Source: Cichorium intybus (lineage: Eukaryota; Streptophyta; Magnoliopsida; Asterales; Asteraceae). Taken from it: 64,000 bases of DNA. A model generated the notes under the pieces. The model was not told where the DNA came from. It worked only from the letters and a program-made list of their open reading frames with translations, and did no database searches. Of the stretch, positions 22,591 through 37,162 are shown one piece after another. The stretch is from the NCBI GenBank assembly GCA_023525715.1, contig CM042016.1:81017382-81081381 (forward strand), written 5' to 3'. The position numbers were made by a program, and so were the translations under genes. How positions within the stretch are numbered: position 1 is the first letter of the stretch; each line of letters starts with the position of its first letter.

Positions 22591-23746
22591 TATTACTTGA
22601 ACTTGATATCCGTCCTAATTGATTACCTTCTTTTTTTAGATCGGAATTCCTCTTATATATATTATTGCACCTTCCGTAGGTCATTCACATCTCCAAGAGT
22701 TCTTCCAAGTTTGCTATTCGTTCTCTGCAATTCAAGATTATTCAAAGTTGCCATCGCTTATCTGCATATCAAGGTTTGAATATCTATTTTAATCATTACG
22801 TATATATGTTTGTTTAAACTACGAGGTTCATCATCAAAAACAGTTTCATCACACTCAGAACTTATTGTTACAAAGATTTCCCAATTCCAAATTTATCGAC
22901 TGCTAATTGTGCTCTATATTGTTCTTGCTGTAATTCTGCATGATTTCTACCTTAATTCTCTGTAATTCTTGTTGTAATTCTGCATTACTTCTATTTTATT
23001 TTATTGTTATGATTAAGATTAATAGCATCCTACTTTCTAACTGACATGAATAAATGTGAAATAGCAATACAATTTGAACCGATGAATATAGTTGTGCTCG
23101 GATTGCTTTCTGACCTAAATGTTTTTCATAATTTAAGCAAGGTGTAATCTAAAAGTACAACTGCTAATTGTAATCTATATTTTTCTTTCTATAATTCTGC
23201 ATGAGTTCTACCTTAATATTTTGACAGTTCGGTCATTTTGACGGAAAACCAAATTTTTGACAGTTTAGTCCTTTTGATAGATATGGATTTATTTAAATTT
23301 TTGTTCCTTTTGATAGATATTCATAGACAAATTCACATAGATTCACACACACACACACACACACATATAACATGAAGGTCCTCAACCTTTGTAACTGTTT
23401 CTTTTCTTTGATAAATATGTATGTCATTGGTAGCTCATGCTTTGTAGTTGCTTCGTCTCTTAGTTTTATTATGTGTAATAGCTTAATGTATGGTGTAACT
23501 ACTACCACTATTGTATTCGAGATGTAAGAATCAAATTAAGTTTGCATGTAGATGTAAGCAATAGCAATGCTCTTAAATCTACTTGTTTATTAAATCATTC
23601 TACTTTTAGTTAATATGTATAATCACTAAAACAACCATTACACATTTAGTCCTTGATCTAAAAACATTACTTAAATGTTTGGATAACCAAACAAAGGACA
23701 ACAATATCTGTCTCTCTATGTTTGGATACCCAAACAAAGGCCAACA
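22591..23746. other. Non-coding, with a short CA repeat
   Basis: No gene is recognised. A (CA)n tract of about 24 bp lies at 23343-23366. Phrases about TTTTTGACAGTTTAGTCC near 23255 resemble those at 37550-37660, so both flanks of the next LTR element share an older repeat. Confidence 0.5.
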
Positions 23747-23915
23747 ATCGTGACTAATTCTAAATAGATTTTATTGTTTTGATTTTAGGGTTTATATAAA
23801 AGAAGGTTTTGATGTCGTCAATTTTATACATGCAAAACAGAACCAATGCTTAGGTTTCTTAATAATTGTGAAATTGGTTGAACAGATTGAGTATTAACCT
23901 CATTCTGATACCACA

Positions 23916-24337
23916 TGCAATATAATTTCATATTGATAGAATGATGATTAAGATAAGAACTTACCGGTAGAAAATGATGTTAATCTTCTTCAGTGCCTTT
24001 TGATCAATGATTCGGCAAGACAATGCACTCTTATGATGGAGAAGATCAAGCGATCAATTAAGATTTTCAGGGTGTTGTTAACGAAAGAAAGATGAAGAAG
24101 CATGCGTGCTATACAATCTAATTGCATATATGTATAGTGCATCTCTTGGGAAATCCATATTAGGCCCCTCATGTCTTTGTTATTACAATTAATCCCATCA
24201 ATTATTGTAAGACATACATATTGGACCTAATTAGTTATCCAGGCAAAACTTAAGGTATAAATAGTAATAAAACCTTGTGAACTTAAGTAATTACATAAAT
24301 GGTCCAAGGACATATATAATTGCATCATTTTCCAACA
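23916..24337 (-). repeat. Left LTR of the non-autonomous element
   Basis: It runs from TG at 23916 to CA ending at 24337 (TTTTCCAACA). Compared with the right LTR it lacks about 45 bp near its start (36184-36228 region) and has no MITE, giving the empty site CATATATAATTG. Confidence 0.75.
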
Positions 24338-27300
24338 TTCTCCCTCTTGACCTTGAGAACATTTATGTATAAGTTCTAATTATTTAATTTGGCCAAGTTA
24401 GCTTCATCGAAAAACCCCATAATTATATCAAAGCAAATAGATACAGCCTGACAAGTCATTTTGACTCGGGACCCCATCAATCATCCTTTGATACTTCTTA
24501 AGGAGCATAAAGGTTAAATAAAGCAAAAATGACATTTAACTTATCGATTTTTTGTTTGTCTATAAAATAATTTAGTGTGCACTAATAATAATAGACAAAC
24601 TAATCATTATGGGAACACATGTTAGGGAGAATCTTAATCATCGGAACTCATGATTAAAACATTATGATATATATAATTTTATATAAGCTCTTCTCTTAAA
24701 CCAATTATGACGATATTTTGGTTGAAGGCTTGATGTAAACGGATCCGCTAGCATATATTAAAAATTCATGTGTCCGATACAAACACGTTATTCCTCCGAA
24801 ATTCCCTTTTATTTAATCATTACGTATAGACACAAAACTCATTTTCACTCGAACTATTAATGTTCGAAAGATGTAAGACTGTGTAGTTATCACAATCATT
24901 ACTTAATGGCCTTTAAGTAGAGTTATCAATTATGAGTCATTTAATTAATTATCTTAACAACATTATATGATGCATCTTATAATGTGCTGCAGCATGTTTC
25001 GTCATTATTGTTGAAGTTATCGTCAGTTATCATTATGACTCCTCCACAAAATTGGCCTTATTAATGGCATAAGAGTATATACAAACCTTTAGCTTCCCAT
25101 TAATACCAAGAACCACTATAATTATCAATGTGCATGGGAGGAGTATTATTAGTCTACCGAATTTATGATAGAATTATTGTACTCATAACTTCATCTAATT
25201 TAAATACCATTGACGAGATGATATTTGATTTCGCTCTAAATGTTAAAGAGCTACAAAAAGAGTGACTGTGATTTATGGGATATTCTCTTTCTTTATGGAT
25301 ATCATGAATGCATTTCCCAAATGAGAATCACTCTCATTCGAAACTTTAAAGGAAATAACGCCTAAGCTGTCTTAAACTAGTTAACGTCTATTAAGTTTAT
25401 TGAGTTTCAATATCAAAATCTTAGGTGGGCAAACTAATGTGATATTTTATTTCCCTCCAATCTTGTTACATTTATCATTATGAGGTATCAATTATATATT
25501 TAAGTCTTTAAGTGGCACTTTAGTCAAAATGGACACATTTATTTTAAGGGTGCCTTTAGGAACCTCTTGACTTTGAGACTTATTATTTTAATCACTCATA
25601 CTGATCTTTGGCTTCTTAAGAAGTAGCCACATCTTATATTAATTATACTGGTGTGAAAAATAGATAATTAATTTTTGATATCATAGTGAATATTCCGAAT
25701 ATATAATAAATAAATAATTTATGGTTATTTAGTTATGTTTTTATTGGTGATGTTCACATTGTATCTGAGATGAAGTCTTATGTATATTTTCTTTTGCTTT
25801 TCTTTTTATTTTTTTCTCCAAAACTAATTTGCATTATGAAGGAGACTTTATAATAATAGAGATTCCATAATTTTGGTTATCTATTCATATAGAAGTGTCC
25901 CCCTTAGATAACCATAGTTAGAATTCGGAATATTCAATCGATAATAATCTTATTGTATCCAATATTAGATGATAAAATATCGCTATTTAGTTTTAGATAC
26001 ATATCAAGATTCCAAAATATATGGAAACCTCATAATAAAATGGAAATGTTTGTCATAGATGAAAATTCATTAACCATGTATTAGCATGAAATTTAATTTT
26101 ATGTCTCAACATTACCATTTATTAAAAGCTTATTTCCTTAGTCTTCAGAATTTAGATAGTCTATTCACGAGACATTTTTCTAATAATCAAATGTGAATTT
26201 GACTTCCTTGAAATAAGTTAGTACCCGTACCACCTATATGGACTATTTTGTTTTTATCCTTATTATGACATTTTTTTCTTTATATATCTTATTCAGATGA
26301 TAAAGAGTTAGTTTATTTCAATTTCTCATTTTGCATATTATAGTAGGCCGTTAAAAGATCAAACCACGATAAGAAAAATGTTAAAATGAAATAAATTAAA
26401 ACTTTGAAAATTAGTTCGTACCCGTTGATAGTATACAATACCGGATAGTTAATCGGTATTATATTATGGTAGACATTAAAATGAGTTTTAAACTAAAAGG
26501 TATTAAGGAATTAGTTCAGGACATACTCGTAATGTAAGGCTCTTGAGTCAATTCATTAGACCTATTACCAACACCAATGTAATAGGCAAAATAGTTAAAA
26601 CGTCCAACAATTAGCTTCGCGTTAGCTAATGCTAATTATTGAGCATGATAACTTTCTAATAATTAAATTATGCCACATTAGCATTGCATAACACCTTTGG
26701 GCAGAAATGCATTACTACGTGTTAATGCTTTTACTTTATTGGTTGTGACTAGCGACCAAATGTTTAAGGCATCCTTACGTTATATTATGCTACATAGATA
26801 CTACACGTCACCGTTGGGCACAAATGTGATATATATGCAAATTATGCTATAGTTCATTGTTTGAGTTATTATCTAATTAGTTATTGGGTTCATTGGATAA
26901 CAACTCGTACAATTACATAATGTGATGTTTAATAAACCCAAATGTTAAACTCAAGTAACATTTCTTTGGTCTAGGCACTTAAGATCAACATTTTAGGTAA
27001 CCACTTATCTACTAATTCTGATGCCATTAAACTTATTTCCAAAATAGATATTGAAAATGATTTAAAGTTTAATATTAAATTGATCATATACCCCAATTTA
27101 TGAATTTCAATATTAAAGAAAGATGTTTTTAATATGTATGGATTTGAGTTCTTAAATCCTTCATGTTAATTAACATGGAAGATGAAATAAAATTCCAAAT
27201 ACATTGCTGTTTATGCAAAGTTGAAATTTCATTCAACAAAAGAGTCAGTGACTTCATGGAGCCGTATATAAGGATTAATTTGGCTGGATGAATCATCCAC

Positions 27301-27613
27301 TACTGAATTTTCCATGTCAAATTACATTACACACAAACAATTGACCTTTTATTTAATTGGTCTTCTAGACAAATTAGTGGGCAGTCAAAACCGATGGCCT
27401 AAACCAATTAGTAATTCATCAAAATTTTAGCGTGGCACTGTTCGGTACGACAGAAAAGTAAACACAGGGCTCAAGTGTTTTCTAATTACGATCATGCATT
27501 AGAAAATACCAATAACAAATTTTGAAACCACAGAGTTTTCCATATATAATTCTTGCATGCACATTAATAAATTATTAAAACCTTTCACATTAATAACTTT
27601 ACATAACCTAATA
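24338..27613. other. Body of the non-autonomous LTR element, no protein found
   Basis: Over 3.2 kb I see no reading frame with a known retroelement domain on either strand. The text is AT-rich with internal near-repeats such as ACACCTTTGGGCAGAAATG (26690) and CACCGTTGGGCACAAATG (26810). Confidence 0.55.
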
Positions 27614-29080
27614 TGTAATACCGTATTATTAAATTATAGAGATATTGTGTTAATTTTGGTGTAATGAAGATTTAATAAGTTGTCATATGAGCTAAGATAG
27701 TTAAAAACCCAATTGAGTAAGGTTTGGATTGGAATTATGCCAAAGCAGGCTACATGGGTCGTGTATGGTTACACGGGTCGTGTAGCATTTGTTCACAAAG
27801 CATACAGTAAGCCTTTCAGACCTACAAGGTTCGTGTACCTCTACACGGGTCGTGTAGCTTTTGTTCTAAAAACATACCGAAGCGAGATTGGGACTCACAC
27901 GGGTCATGTGAGACTACACGGGTCGTGTGAGTCTGTACAAGTTCAAGATGGCTTACTGTAGGTCTCACACGGGTCGTGTGAGCCTACACGGGTCGTGTAG
28001 CGCGCACAGGCCTGTTTTAAAGTATGGATTTTCTTTCATTTGGGTCATTTCCATTTCGAGCAAAACCCTCCCAAAACCCTAGAAATCGATTCGTAAGCCT
28101 TCTAAGTCGATATTTAAGCCTAATATTCACGAATTGAAGCTAGGGATTATTACTTGAAGCTTGAAAGGTAATCCTCTTTGATTTTGGTTTTGTTTTAACC
28201 GTTGGATGATTTGATTTGAGGTAGCTTCTTATGGTTTTGATGACCCACCTGTGAATTAATGATGTTTGAGCTAAATTGATTGATTTGTAAGTGTATAAAG
28301 AGTTCAAATCCTAGACTTAAGTTAGTGAAATACTTGTTGTGGTGTTTTTGATCTTGAATGGGTCAAAGTAGTGAAGTGAGAGTATAACTAGAGTGATTTT
28401 GTTATTGTTTGATTATCATTTCACTGTATGATGCTAAATTCTGGATTTTTATTGATATAATTTGTGATTGAGGTTATAGAGAAACATGAGTATTGAAATT
28501 AGCTATTGTGTTACAGCTAAGGCTAGACAAGATCAAGCCCGAGGATATGGAGTTCCACGTATTGATTCAGCTACAGGTGAGTAGTTATCATTATATGAAT
28601 TATATATATTTGTTGAGATGTTTGTTGCAGATTAAAAACATACTACATTGAATTGATTGAATAAATCAAGTTTGAGTATGAATTACCAAGTGGTGTTGTT
28701 TGTGATACAATAAAGGCTGAGATAGCCATTTGAGATTAACTTAAAGAGAAGTTGGAATATATATAATCAAGTTATTTCTAATTACTCATCGAGCTTTTAA
28801 AGCTCATAAATTATTTGTTATTGTTGTATGTGTTTGGTTCTAGTAGTGCAGGTCATGGAAAACACATAACGGATGGTTAGCTGGAATGGACTTGGACTAT
28901 GGAATGAAGTTGTGTTGTTGTTTGAACTTTTCAATGTCCCGGTTTTTATATAAAACTTGAAGTACTTGTTGTATATATATATAGCTTGTAACTTCAACTA
29001 GGCTTTTGATGCAACTTTGTAACTTGTTACTCATCTTTTGGGTTTACACCAATATAATACTTATGTTTGATCAAATAAGT
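27614..29080 (+). repeat. Gypsy 5' LTR, missing its last ~40 bp
   Basis: It matches the 3' LTR closely until AAATAAGTTGGT at 29073-29084, where it passes straight into the primer-binding site. The 3' LTR continues about 40 bp more, to GGTATTACA. Both junction sides share TTGGT, which points to a microhomology deletion. The LTR carries the palindrome array at 27750-28000 and a 13-bp TA run at 28971-28983. Confidence 0.85.
27750..28000. repeat. Array of eight short palindromes in the gypsy 5' LTR
   Basis: Eight units share the core CACGGGTCGTG. Some have arms CTACACG and CGTGTAG, others CTCACACG and CGTGTGAG, each around a GGT centre. Three units have mismatched arms. The same array occurs in the 3' LTR at 34122-34373. 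Confidence 0.92.
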
Positions 29081-29092
29081 TGGTATCAGAGC
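29081..29092 (+). other. Gypsy primer-binding site
   Basis: TGGTATCAGAGC matches the 3' end of initiator tRNA-Met and directly follows the shortened 5' LTR. Confidence 0.92.
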
Positions 29093-29360
29093 TATGGTTT
29101 AAGGGAATTAAACCTTGAGATGGGTTTAGACTTAAACCAGTGAGATGGAGAGTCCCAAAGAGTCCCGAGTAGCTATCCTTCGTGGTTTATCAAACGAGTT
29201 GATTATGCAACCATATTGAGTATTATGGTAGCATATGAATTGATTTAGTTGCACAACCATATTGAGTATTATGGTAGCATATGAATTGATTTGATTGCAC
29301 AACCATATTGAGTATTATGGTTGTGAATACTAAATGAGTTAAATTTTCTTTTCAGTTGAG

Positions 29361-30510
29361 ATGAGTATTGGAAAGGAAAAAGAGCGAGGTGATCCCCCAG
29401 AGATCAATCAGGATCACGAGATTCGGGAGGAGAGCGTCAACCCGAGGGAGAGCGACCTCCTGAGACACCGAGTAATATGCAAGCCATGATTACGGCTGAG
29501 GTAGCCAAGGCGCTTAAAGAGTTATTACCCACTTATTTAAAGCCTCAGACGGAGGCTACAACTGGAGGTCCTTCGGGACAACCACCGGTCCAACCTGAGC
29601 AAGGGAGGATCGTGAAGAAGTCTTTACTGAGACAAGTGGAGAATGAGTAACAGAGAAGGTGAGAAAATGCACATACGATGTTTCTCAAAAGTGCAAACCG
29701 TATGACTTCTATGGGAAGGATGATCCCATAGAAGCCAGAAATTGGCTGACGCATGTTGAAAAGATGTTTCGTACGAGTAAATGTGACGAGGCTGACAGGG
29801 TGGAGTTTGCAACTAATTTATTGAAAGAGGATGCACAATTTTGGTGGGAAAATACGTGTATGGAGGTTGGAAAGAGTCTAGCCCTTACGTTGAATTGGGA
29901 ACAGTTTAAATTAAAATTCATGGAACATTACTGTTCTAATAATGCCATGAAAGGTATAGAGGAGGAGTTCCTGAAATTACAACAAGGGTCGAGAACGGTA
30001 CAACAATATACGTTAGACTTTAATGAGAAGGCGAGATTCGCGCACCATCAAGTAGATACTGAAGAACATAGGATGGATCGTTACATGTGGGGTTTAAAGA
30101 CCCAGATTCGGGAGTTTTTGCAAGGTTCCAGGTATACTACGTATCAACAGGTTACGGAGGCGGCAAGAACAAGAGAAAGGGAATTACAGAGACAAGAAGA
30201 GGAGAGAAGAATTGAAAGGGAAAGTGTTGGGTCGAAAAGAAAATGGGATAGTAGAGTTGGAGAAAATACACAGAAATCAACTAACACGGGTTCTCAATTC
30301 CGTGGAGAGTCGAAGAAAAACAAGAAGAGGTGGTGTAAGAAATGCCGGCGAAAGCATACAGGATAATGTGATTCCCGTACCCCACCATCAGTCTGTTTTC
30401 AATGTGGAAAGACTGTACATATGGCCCGTCAGTGTACTGAAAGTCATCCTGTTTGTTTTAATTGTGGAAAAGCGGACATATTCGCCCTGATTGTCCGAAG
30501 ATGAAGTCCG
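29361..30510 (+). pseudogene. Gypsy gag with zinc knuckles, frameshifted
   Basis: Gag packages the element RNA in virus-like particles. The likely start is the ATG at 29361, but frame is lost soon after; a second piece (MQAMITAEVAKALKELLPTY) lies in another frame from 29478. From 29659 one frame holds the capsid core (ARNWLTHVEKMF; DAQFWWENTCMEV; FMEHYCSNNAMKGIEEEFLK; QQYTLDFNEKARF). It ends at 30366. Two CCHC knuckles (CFQCGKTVHMARQC near 30400 and CFNCGK near 30460) follow in shifted frames. At least three frame changes or stops mean no functional Gag is made. Confidence 0.85.
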
Positions 30511-31658
30511 AATCTGAAAGAGATTTCCAAAAGACCAGACGAGGAGGAGGTCGAGATCGAGATCGAGACGAGCGGAGAGATAGGGGCGGCGGGCATGTGA
30601 AAACGAGAGCTTTTCAGCTAACTGTCGATGAGGCTCGAAATCAAACCGATGTTATCACAGGTATTTTTAGCTTGAACTCTTGTCAAGCGCGAGTGCTTTT
30701 TGATTCTGGCGCATCTGTGTCTTTTATATCGGTGTCCTTTGCTTCTAAGTTAGATATATTGTTAGTCGATTTATGTGAAAAAGTGATAGTAGATGTAGCG
30801 GATGGGAGATGTGTTTTTGTAAAGAGTCATTATGAACAGTGCCGGCTTGAGATCTATGGGATTGTGTACCTTATTGATTTGAAGCCGATTACTAATTATG
30901 AGTTTGATGTGATAGTCTGGATGGATTGGATGGATGATAATAGAGGTCAAATGGATTGTCATGAGAAAACACTTTCAATAAAAACGCCGAGTGGTTCTCG
31001 AATTTTTATACAGGGTGAACGACGTTCCCGAAAGGTGCCGATAGTATCATTAGCGACGGCTCGGAGATATTTGGAAAAAGGAGGTGAATTGATTTTGGCA
31101 CATGTGATTAGTGCCGAATCAAAACTTCCCAAAATTGAAGAAGTAGAAATAGTCAGTGATTATCCCGATGTATTCCCAGATGACCTTCCAGGTTTACCAC
31201 CGAGTCGACAAGTTGAGTTTGTAATCGATGTTATACCGGGAGCGAAGCCGGTAGCTCGACAACCTTACCGATTGGCACCTTCTGAGATGGAGGAATTAAG
31301 AAGATAGTTGCAAGAGTTATTGGAACTTGGATTCATTCATCCGAGTTCGTCTCCGTAGGGTGCGCCTATACTTTTCGTGAAAAAGAAAGATGGTTCTATG
31401 AGAATGTGTATAGACTATAGAGAGCTCAACAAGATTACTATAAAGAATCGTTACCCGTTGCCGAGGATTGATGATTTGTTTGACCAACTACACGGAGCTA
31501 CGTATTTTTCGAAGATTGATTTGAGATCCGGGTATCACCAGTTGAGAGTACAAGAAGTTGATATTCCAAAAACGGCTTTTCGTACGAGGTATGGCCATTA
31601 CGAGTTTTTAGTTATGCCATTTGGTTTGACTAATGCTCCAGCTGCTTTATGGATTTGA
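30462..31658 (+). pseudogene. Gypsy pol part 1: protease and reverse transcriptase start
   Basis: The frame opens after the knuckles and contains the aspartic protease motif LFDSGASVSFIS at about 30707. A linker and the reverse transcriptase entry (DYPDVFPDDLPGLPPSRQVE) follow. A TAG at 31305 and another at about 31357 interrupt before VKKKDGSMRMCIDYRELNKI (31378) and LRSGYHQLRVQEVD. At about 31646 one T is missing from a TTT codon, ending the frame at 31658 just before the catalytic segment. These are loss-of-function changes in an otherwise standard plant gypsy Pol. Confidence 0.88.
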
Positions 31659-32650
31659 TGAATCGAATTTGTTGTCCCTTTCTCGATAAATTTGTGATTG
31701 TATTTATCGACGACATTTTGGTTTACTCAAAAAGTCGAGACGAGCATAGATTCCATTTACAACAAATGTTGGATCTTCTCCGTAAAGAAAAGTTATACGC
31801 AAAATTTTCGAAGTGTGAGTTTTGGTTGCGGGAAATTCAATTTCTCGGCCATGTGATAAATGAAGACGGTATAAAGGTAGACCCGACAAAGATCGAAGCT
31901 GTAATGAGTTGGGAGCCACCAAAGAGTCCGATGGAGGTTCGTAGTTTCTTGGGGTTAGCGGGTTACTATCGGCGATTCGTTGAAAACTTTTCCCGAATCG
32001 CTACACCCCTAACCAAATTGACAAAGAAGGCGGAGAAGTTCAATTGGACTGAGGCGCAACAGTCAGCGTCTGAACAACTACGAGATAGCTTGTGTAAAGC
32101 TCCGGTTTTAGCCTTACCGCAAGGCGGGGAAGATTTTGTTCTCTACAGCGATGACTCTCTGAGTGGTCTCAGATGTGTGTTAATGCAAAGAGGACGAGTA
32201 ATCGCTTATGCGTCTCGACAACTCAAACCACACAAGAAAGCTTATCCGGTACATGATTTAGAATTGGCAGCAATAATATTTGCATTGAAAATGTGGCGAC
32301 ACTATCTTTATGGCGTGCGGTTCCAGATTTACACAGATGACAAAAGTTTGAAATACTTATTCGATCAGAAAGATCTGAATATGAGACAAAGGCGGTGGAT
32401 GGATTTGCTAAAAGATTATGATTGCGAGATACTTTACCATCCCGGTAAAGCTAATGTGGTGGCGGATGAATTGAGTCGAAAAGAGCCGCCTATTCGAGTA
32501 ATATCAGCTCGAATGGGAGTTGTGAGTCGATTGCCAGAGGTGATACGTAGATGTCAAAGAAATGTCAATGATTTAAAGAAAGAGAGAATGATTAGCTATA
32601 CGGAGAAACTGGTGGAGAATGCACAAGGAATCAAGACTTTCCAAGGGTGA
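31649..32650 (+). pseudogene. Gypsy pol part 2: reverse transcriptase and RNase H
   Basis: This piece carries the catalytic FIDDILVYSKS of reverse transcriptase, the connection segment (LGLAGYYRRFVENFSRIATP) and RNase H (LYSDDSLSGLRCVLMQ; PVHDLELAAIIFALKMWRHY; IYTDDKSLKYLF). It ends with HPGKANVVADELSRK and a stop at 32648-32650. The usual D-A-S of RNase H reads D-D-S here. It is in a different frame from part 1 because of the single-base loss near 31646. Confidence 0.9.
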
Positions 32651-33986
32651 GTGTGGGTTCCGAAGCATGGCGAGGCAAGACAAATGTTACTAGAGGATGC
32701 TCATTGTACCAGGTATTCAGTTCACCCTGGTAGTACGCGGATGTATCACAATCTAAAGCCGTATTACTGGTGGCCCGGTATGAAGCGAGATGTGGGACGA
32801 TTTGTGGAGAACTGCTTGACATGTCTTCAAGTAAAAGCTAATCATCAAAAGCCTTATGGAGCAGTGCAACCATTGCCAATACCAATGAAGAAATGGGATT
32901 AGATCACTATGGATTTCATCAAAAAGTTGCATCGGACTCCACGAGGATATGATTCAATATGGGTGATTGTTGATAGGTTGAAAAAGTCTGCTCATTTCAT
33001 TCCAATCCGTGAAGATTATCAAGTGTCAAAGCTAGCCGAGATTTATACTAGAGAAGTGGTGAGACAACACGGAGTGCCGACTTCAATAGTCTCGGATAGA
33101 GATAGTCGTTTCACTTCACATTTCTGGCAGAGTTTTCAGAAACATTTTGGCACTAGAGCTTTGCTAAGTACTGCTTATCATCCTCAGATAGACGGACAGT
33201 CAGAAAGGACGATACAGACATTAGAAGATATGCTCCGAGATTGTATAATTGATTTCGGGGGCAGCTGGGAAGATCACCTGCCTTTAGTAGAGTTTGCCTA
33301 TAATAACACTTATCACTCCAGTATACAGATGGCACCTTTTGAAGCTTTGTACGGTGCACCGTGTCGAATGCCAACTTGTTGGACAGAAACTGGAAAGAAG
33401 CCACTGGCGGGACCAAAGATTTTAGCCGAAACCGAAGAGAAGATACAAAGTATCCGTGAACATATGCGAATAGCCCAAAACCGCCAAAAGCAATATGCAG
33501 ATAAGAGGAGAAAACCATTAGAGTTCCACGTCGGGGACATGGTGATGTTGAAGGTATCCCCATAGAAGGGAGTAATCCGGTTTAGGAAACGAGGTAAATT
33601 AAGCCCGCGATTCATAGGACCTTTCCAAGTATTGGAGATAATTGGAGCAGTCGCGTATAAACTTGAGCTTCCAGATGAGTTACGGGGTATCCACAATGTG
33701 TTCCATGTGTCACATCTTAGAAAAACATTACATGATAAATCCACTCGAGTACCTTTAGCCGGAGTCCAATTAGACGAAAAATTGAGATACCAAGAGATGC
33801 CAGAACAAATTTTGGATAGAAAGGTTAAAAAGTTACGAAACAAAGATATTGGAGTAGTAAAAGTGCAATGGCGACATCATAGAGGTACGGATGTCACTTG
33901 GGAAGCCGAGGAGGAGATGCGGTCAAAGTATCCCTTTTTGTTTCAAGAGATTCCGAGGACGGAATCTTTTAAAGCGGGTAAGAACT

Positions 33987-33991
<5 letters not shown>
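32651..33991 (+). pseudogene. Gypsy pol part 3: integrase and chromodomain-like tail
   Basis: Integrase inserts the DNA copy. The HHCC zinc-binding region is at 32700-32860 (HPGSTRMYHNLKPYYWW; NCLTCLQVKANHQKP). After a TAG at 32900 come the catalytic core parts MDFIKKLHRTPRGYDSIWV, VSDRDSRFTSHFW and GQSERTIQTLEDML. Another TAG at 33563 precedes the C-terminal part (PRFIGPFQVLEIIGAVAYKL; HNVFHVSHLRKTL). The tail ends in a chromodomain-like stretch, KVKKLRNKDIGVVKVQWRHH, then TDVTWEAEEEM. The final stop codon overlaps the 3' LTR start by five bases. Both internal stops replace a tryptophan codon in context. Confidence 0.88.
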
Positions 33992-35620
<1,629 letters not shown>

Positions 35621-35625
35621 TAATA

Positions 35626-36180
35626 ATTGCCGACTTATACATCCTTTGTCGGACTTAAAACAAACAAAAGCCAATGGATACTTAACTTCTAAAATAATGA
35701 ATTAATTTTCAATTGTTTTAAAACTTCTTTCTTATATCCATATCTAAAATAGTCATTGTCTAATGGAATCAAGCAATTTTATGGAAGCAATTAATTTGGA
35801 CAGATTTTTCAATGATTTTCCATCGGTGAAAATTATTATATCATCCGATCATAATTTATCAAATCCAAAACATCCGCCATTTAGTCGACAACTTTTAACT
35901 GCAATTAAGTCGGCAACTTTATTCGACAATCTCATTTTTTCAAAACAACGTCCCAATTTATAATTATCATTTATGATTTTATTGAATGTCAATAATTTAT
36001 TGCATGATAAAATCGCGACTAATTCTAAATAGATTTTATTGTTTTGATTTTTGGGTTCCTATAAAAGAAGATTTCGATGCCGTCATTTTTATTCATGCAA
36101 AACAGAGCCGATGCTTAGAGTTCTTAATAATTGTGAAATTGGTTGAACAGATTGAGTATTAACCTCGCTTTGATACCACA
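35626..36180 (-). other. Leader of the non-autonomous LTR element with primer-binding site
   Basis: From 36013 the sequence matches 23747-23915. It ends in GCTTTGATACCACA, the complement of TGTGGTATCAAAGC, a tRNA-Met-type primer-binding site with one mismatch, directly before the right LTR. No gene is seen. Confidence 0.65.
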
Positions 36181-37162
36181 TGTTGAGAATTATAAGCCAC
36201 ATCAAACGACTTCTCAACAATTCAATACAATTTTATATTGATAGAATGATGATTAAGATAAGAACTTACCCGGTAGATAATGATGTTAATATTCTTTAGT
36301 GCCTTATGATCAATCATTCGCCAAGACGACGCACTCTTATGATGGAGAAGATTAGGGGATCAATTAAGATTGTCAGGGTGTTGTTAACGAGAGAAAGATG
36401 AAGAAGCATACTATCTATACAATCTGATCGCATATATGTATAGTGCATCTCTTGGGAAATCCATATTAGGCCCTTCATGTCTTTGTTATTACAATTAATC
36501 CCATCAGTTAATGTAAGACATCAAATTTTTTTTAGAACGACATAAATATTGGACCTAATTAGTCATCCAGGAAAAACTTAAGGTATAAATAATAATAATA
36601 ATACATTGTAAACTTAAGTAATTACATAAATGGTCCAAGGACATATATTACATAAATGGTCCAAGGACATATATTATATAGCCGAACAAACAAACGAACA
36701 TGAACAAATAAACAAACGAGTTTTCTTGTTCATGTTCGCTCGTTTAACAAATTATCTTGTTCATGTTCGTTCATTTATGTTCATGAACATATTAAACGAA
36801 CAAAAATAAACGAACAAAGATAAATAAATACAATTAAACATATATGAACATAAAAAATCACATAATATTGTAATGTAATCAAATACAATTGAACATATAT
36901 GGACATAAAATGAACTTAAATGAACAAACATAAATGAACGTAAATGAACAACATAAGTGAACGTTCATGAACATAATTAAACGAACAAGACCATTGTTCA
37001 TGTTCGTTCGTTTAACTAAACAAACGAAAATTTGTGTTCATGTTCATTCATTTATTAAATAAACGAACATAAACAAACTTCCAGCTGAACAATTCACGAA
37101 CGGTTCGCCGAACGTTCGGTTCGTTTACAGCCCTACATATATAATTGGATTATTTTCCAACA
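36181..37162 (-). repeat. Right (5') LTR of the non-autonomous element, interrupted by a MITE
   Basis: It begins TGTTGAGAATTATAAGCC and ends TTTTCCAACA at 37162. A 26-bp phrase (ACATAAATGGTCCAAGGACA and on) is tandemly doubled at about 36621-36676, just before the MITE. Confidence 0.75.
36676..37134. mobile_element. hAT-type MITE rich in GTTCGT/ACGAAC motifs
   Basis: The right end is GTTCGTTTACAGCCCTA, an end I recognise from non-autonomous hAT-like repeats in plants. The insert folds back on itself through many ACGAACATGAAC and GTTCATGTTCGT copies. CATATATA follows it, and CATATATT, one base different, precedes it. The left LTR of the host element provides the empty site with a single CATATATA. 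The left TIR is eroded. Confidence 0.72.

Noticed and set aside
27713..27961. Small frame over the gypsy LTR palindromes, also at 34086
   Set aside because: The repeat CACGGGTCGTG gives an open frame by composition; it lies in the LTR and has no domain.
35763..35963. 66-codon frame near the leader of the non-autonomous LTR element
   Set aside because: No recognised domain, on the strand opposite to the element; treated as chance.
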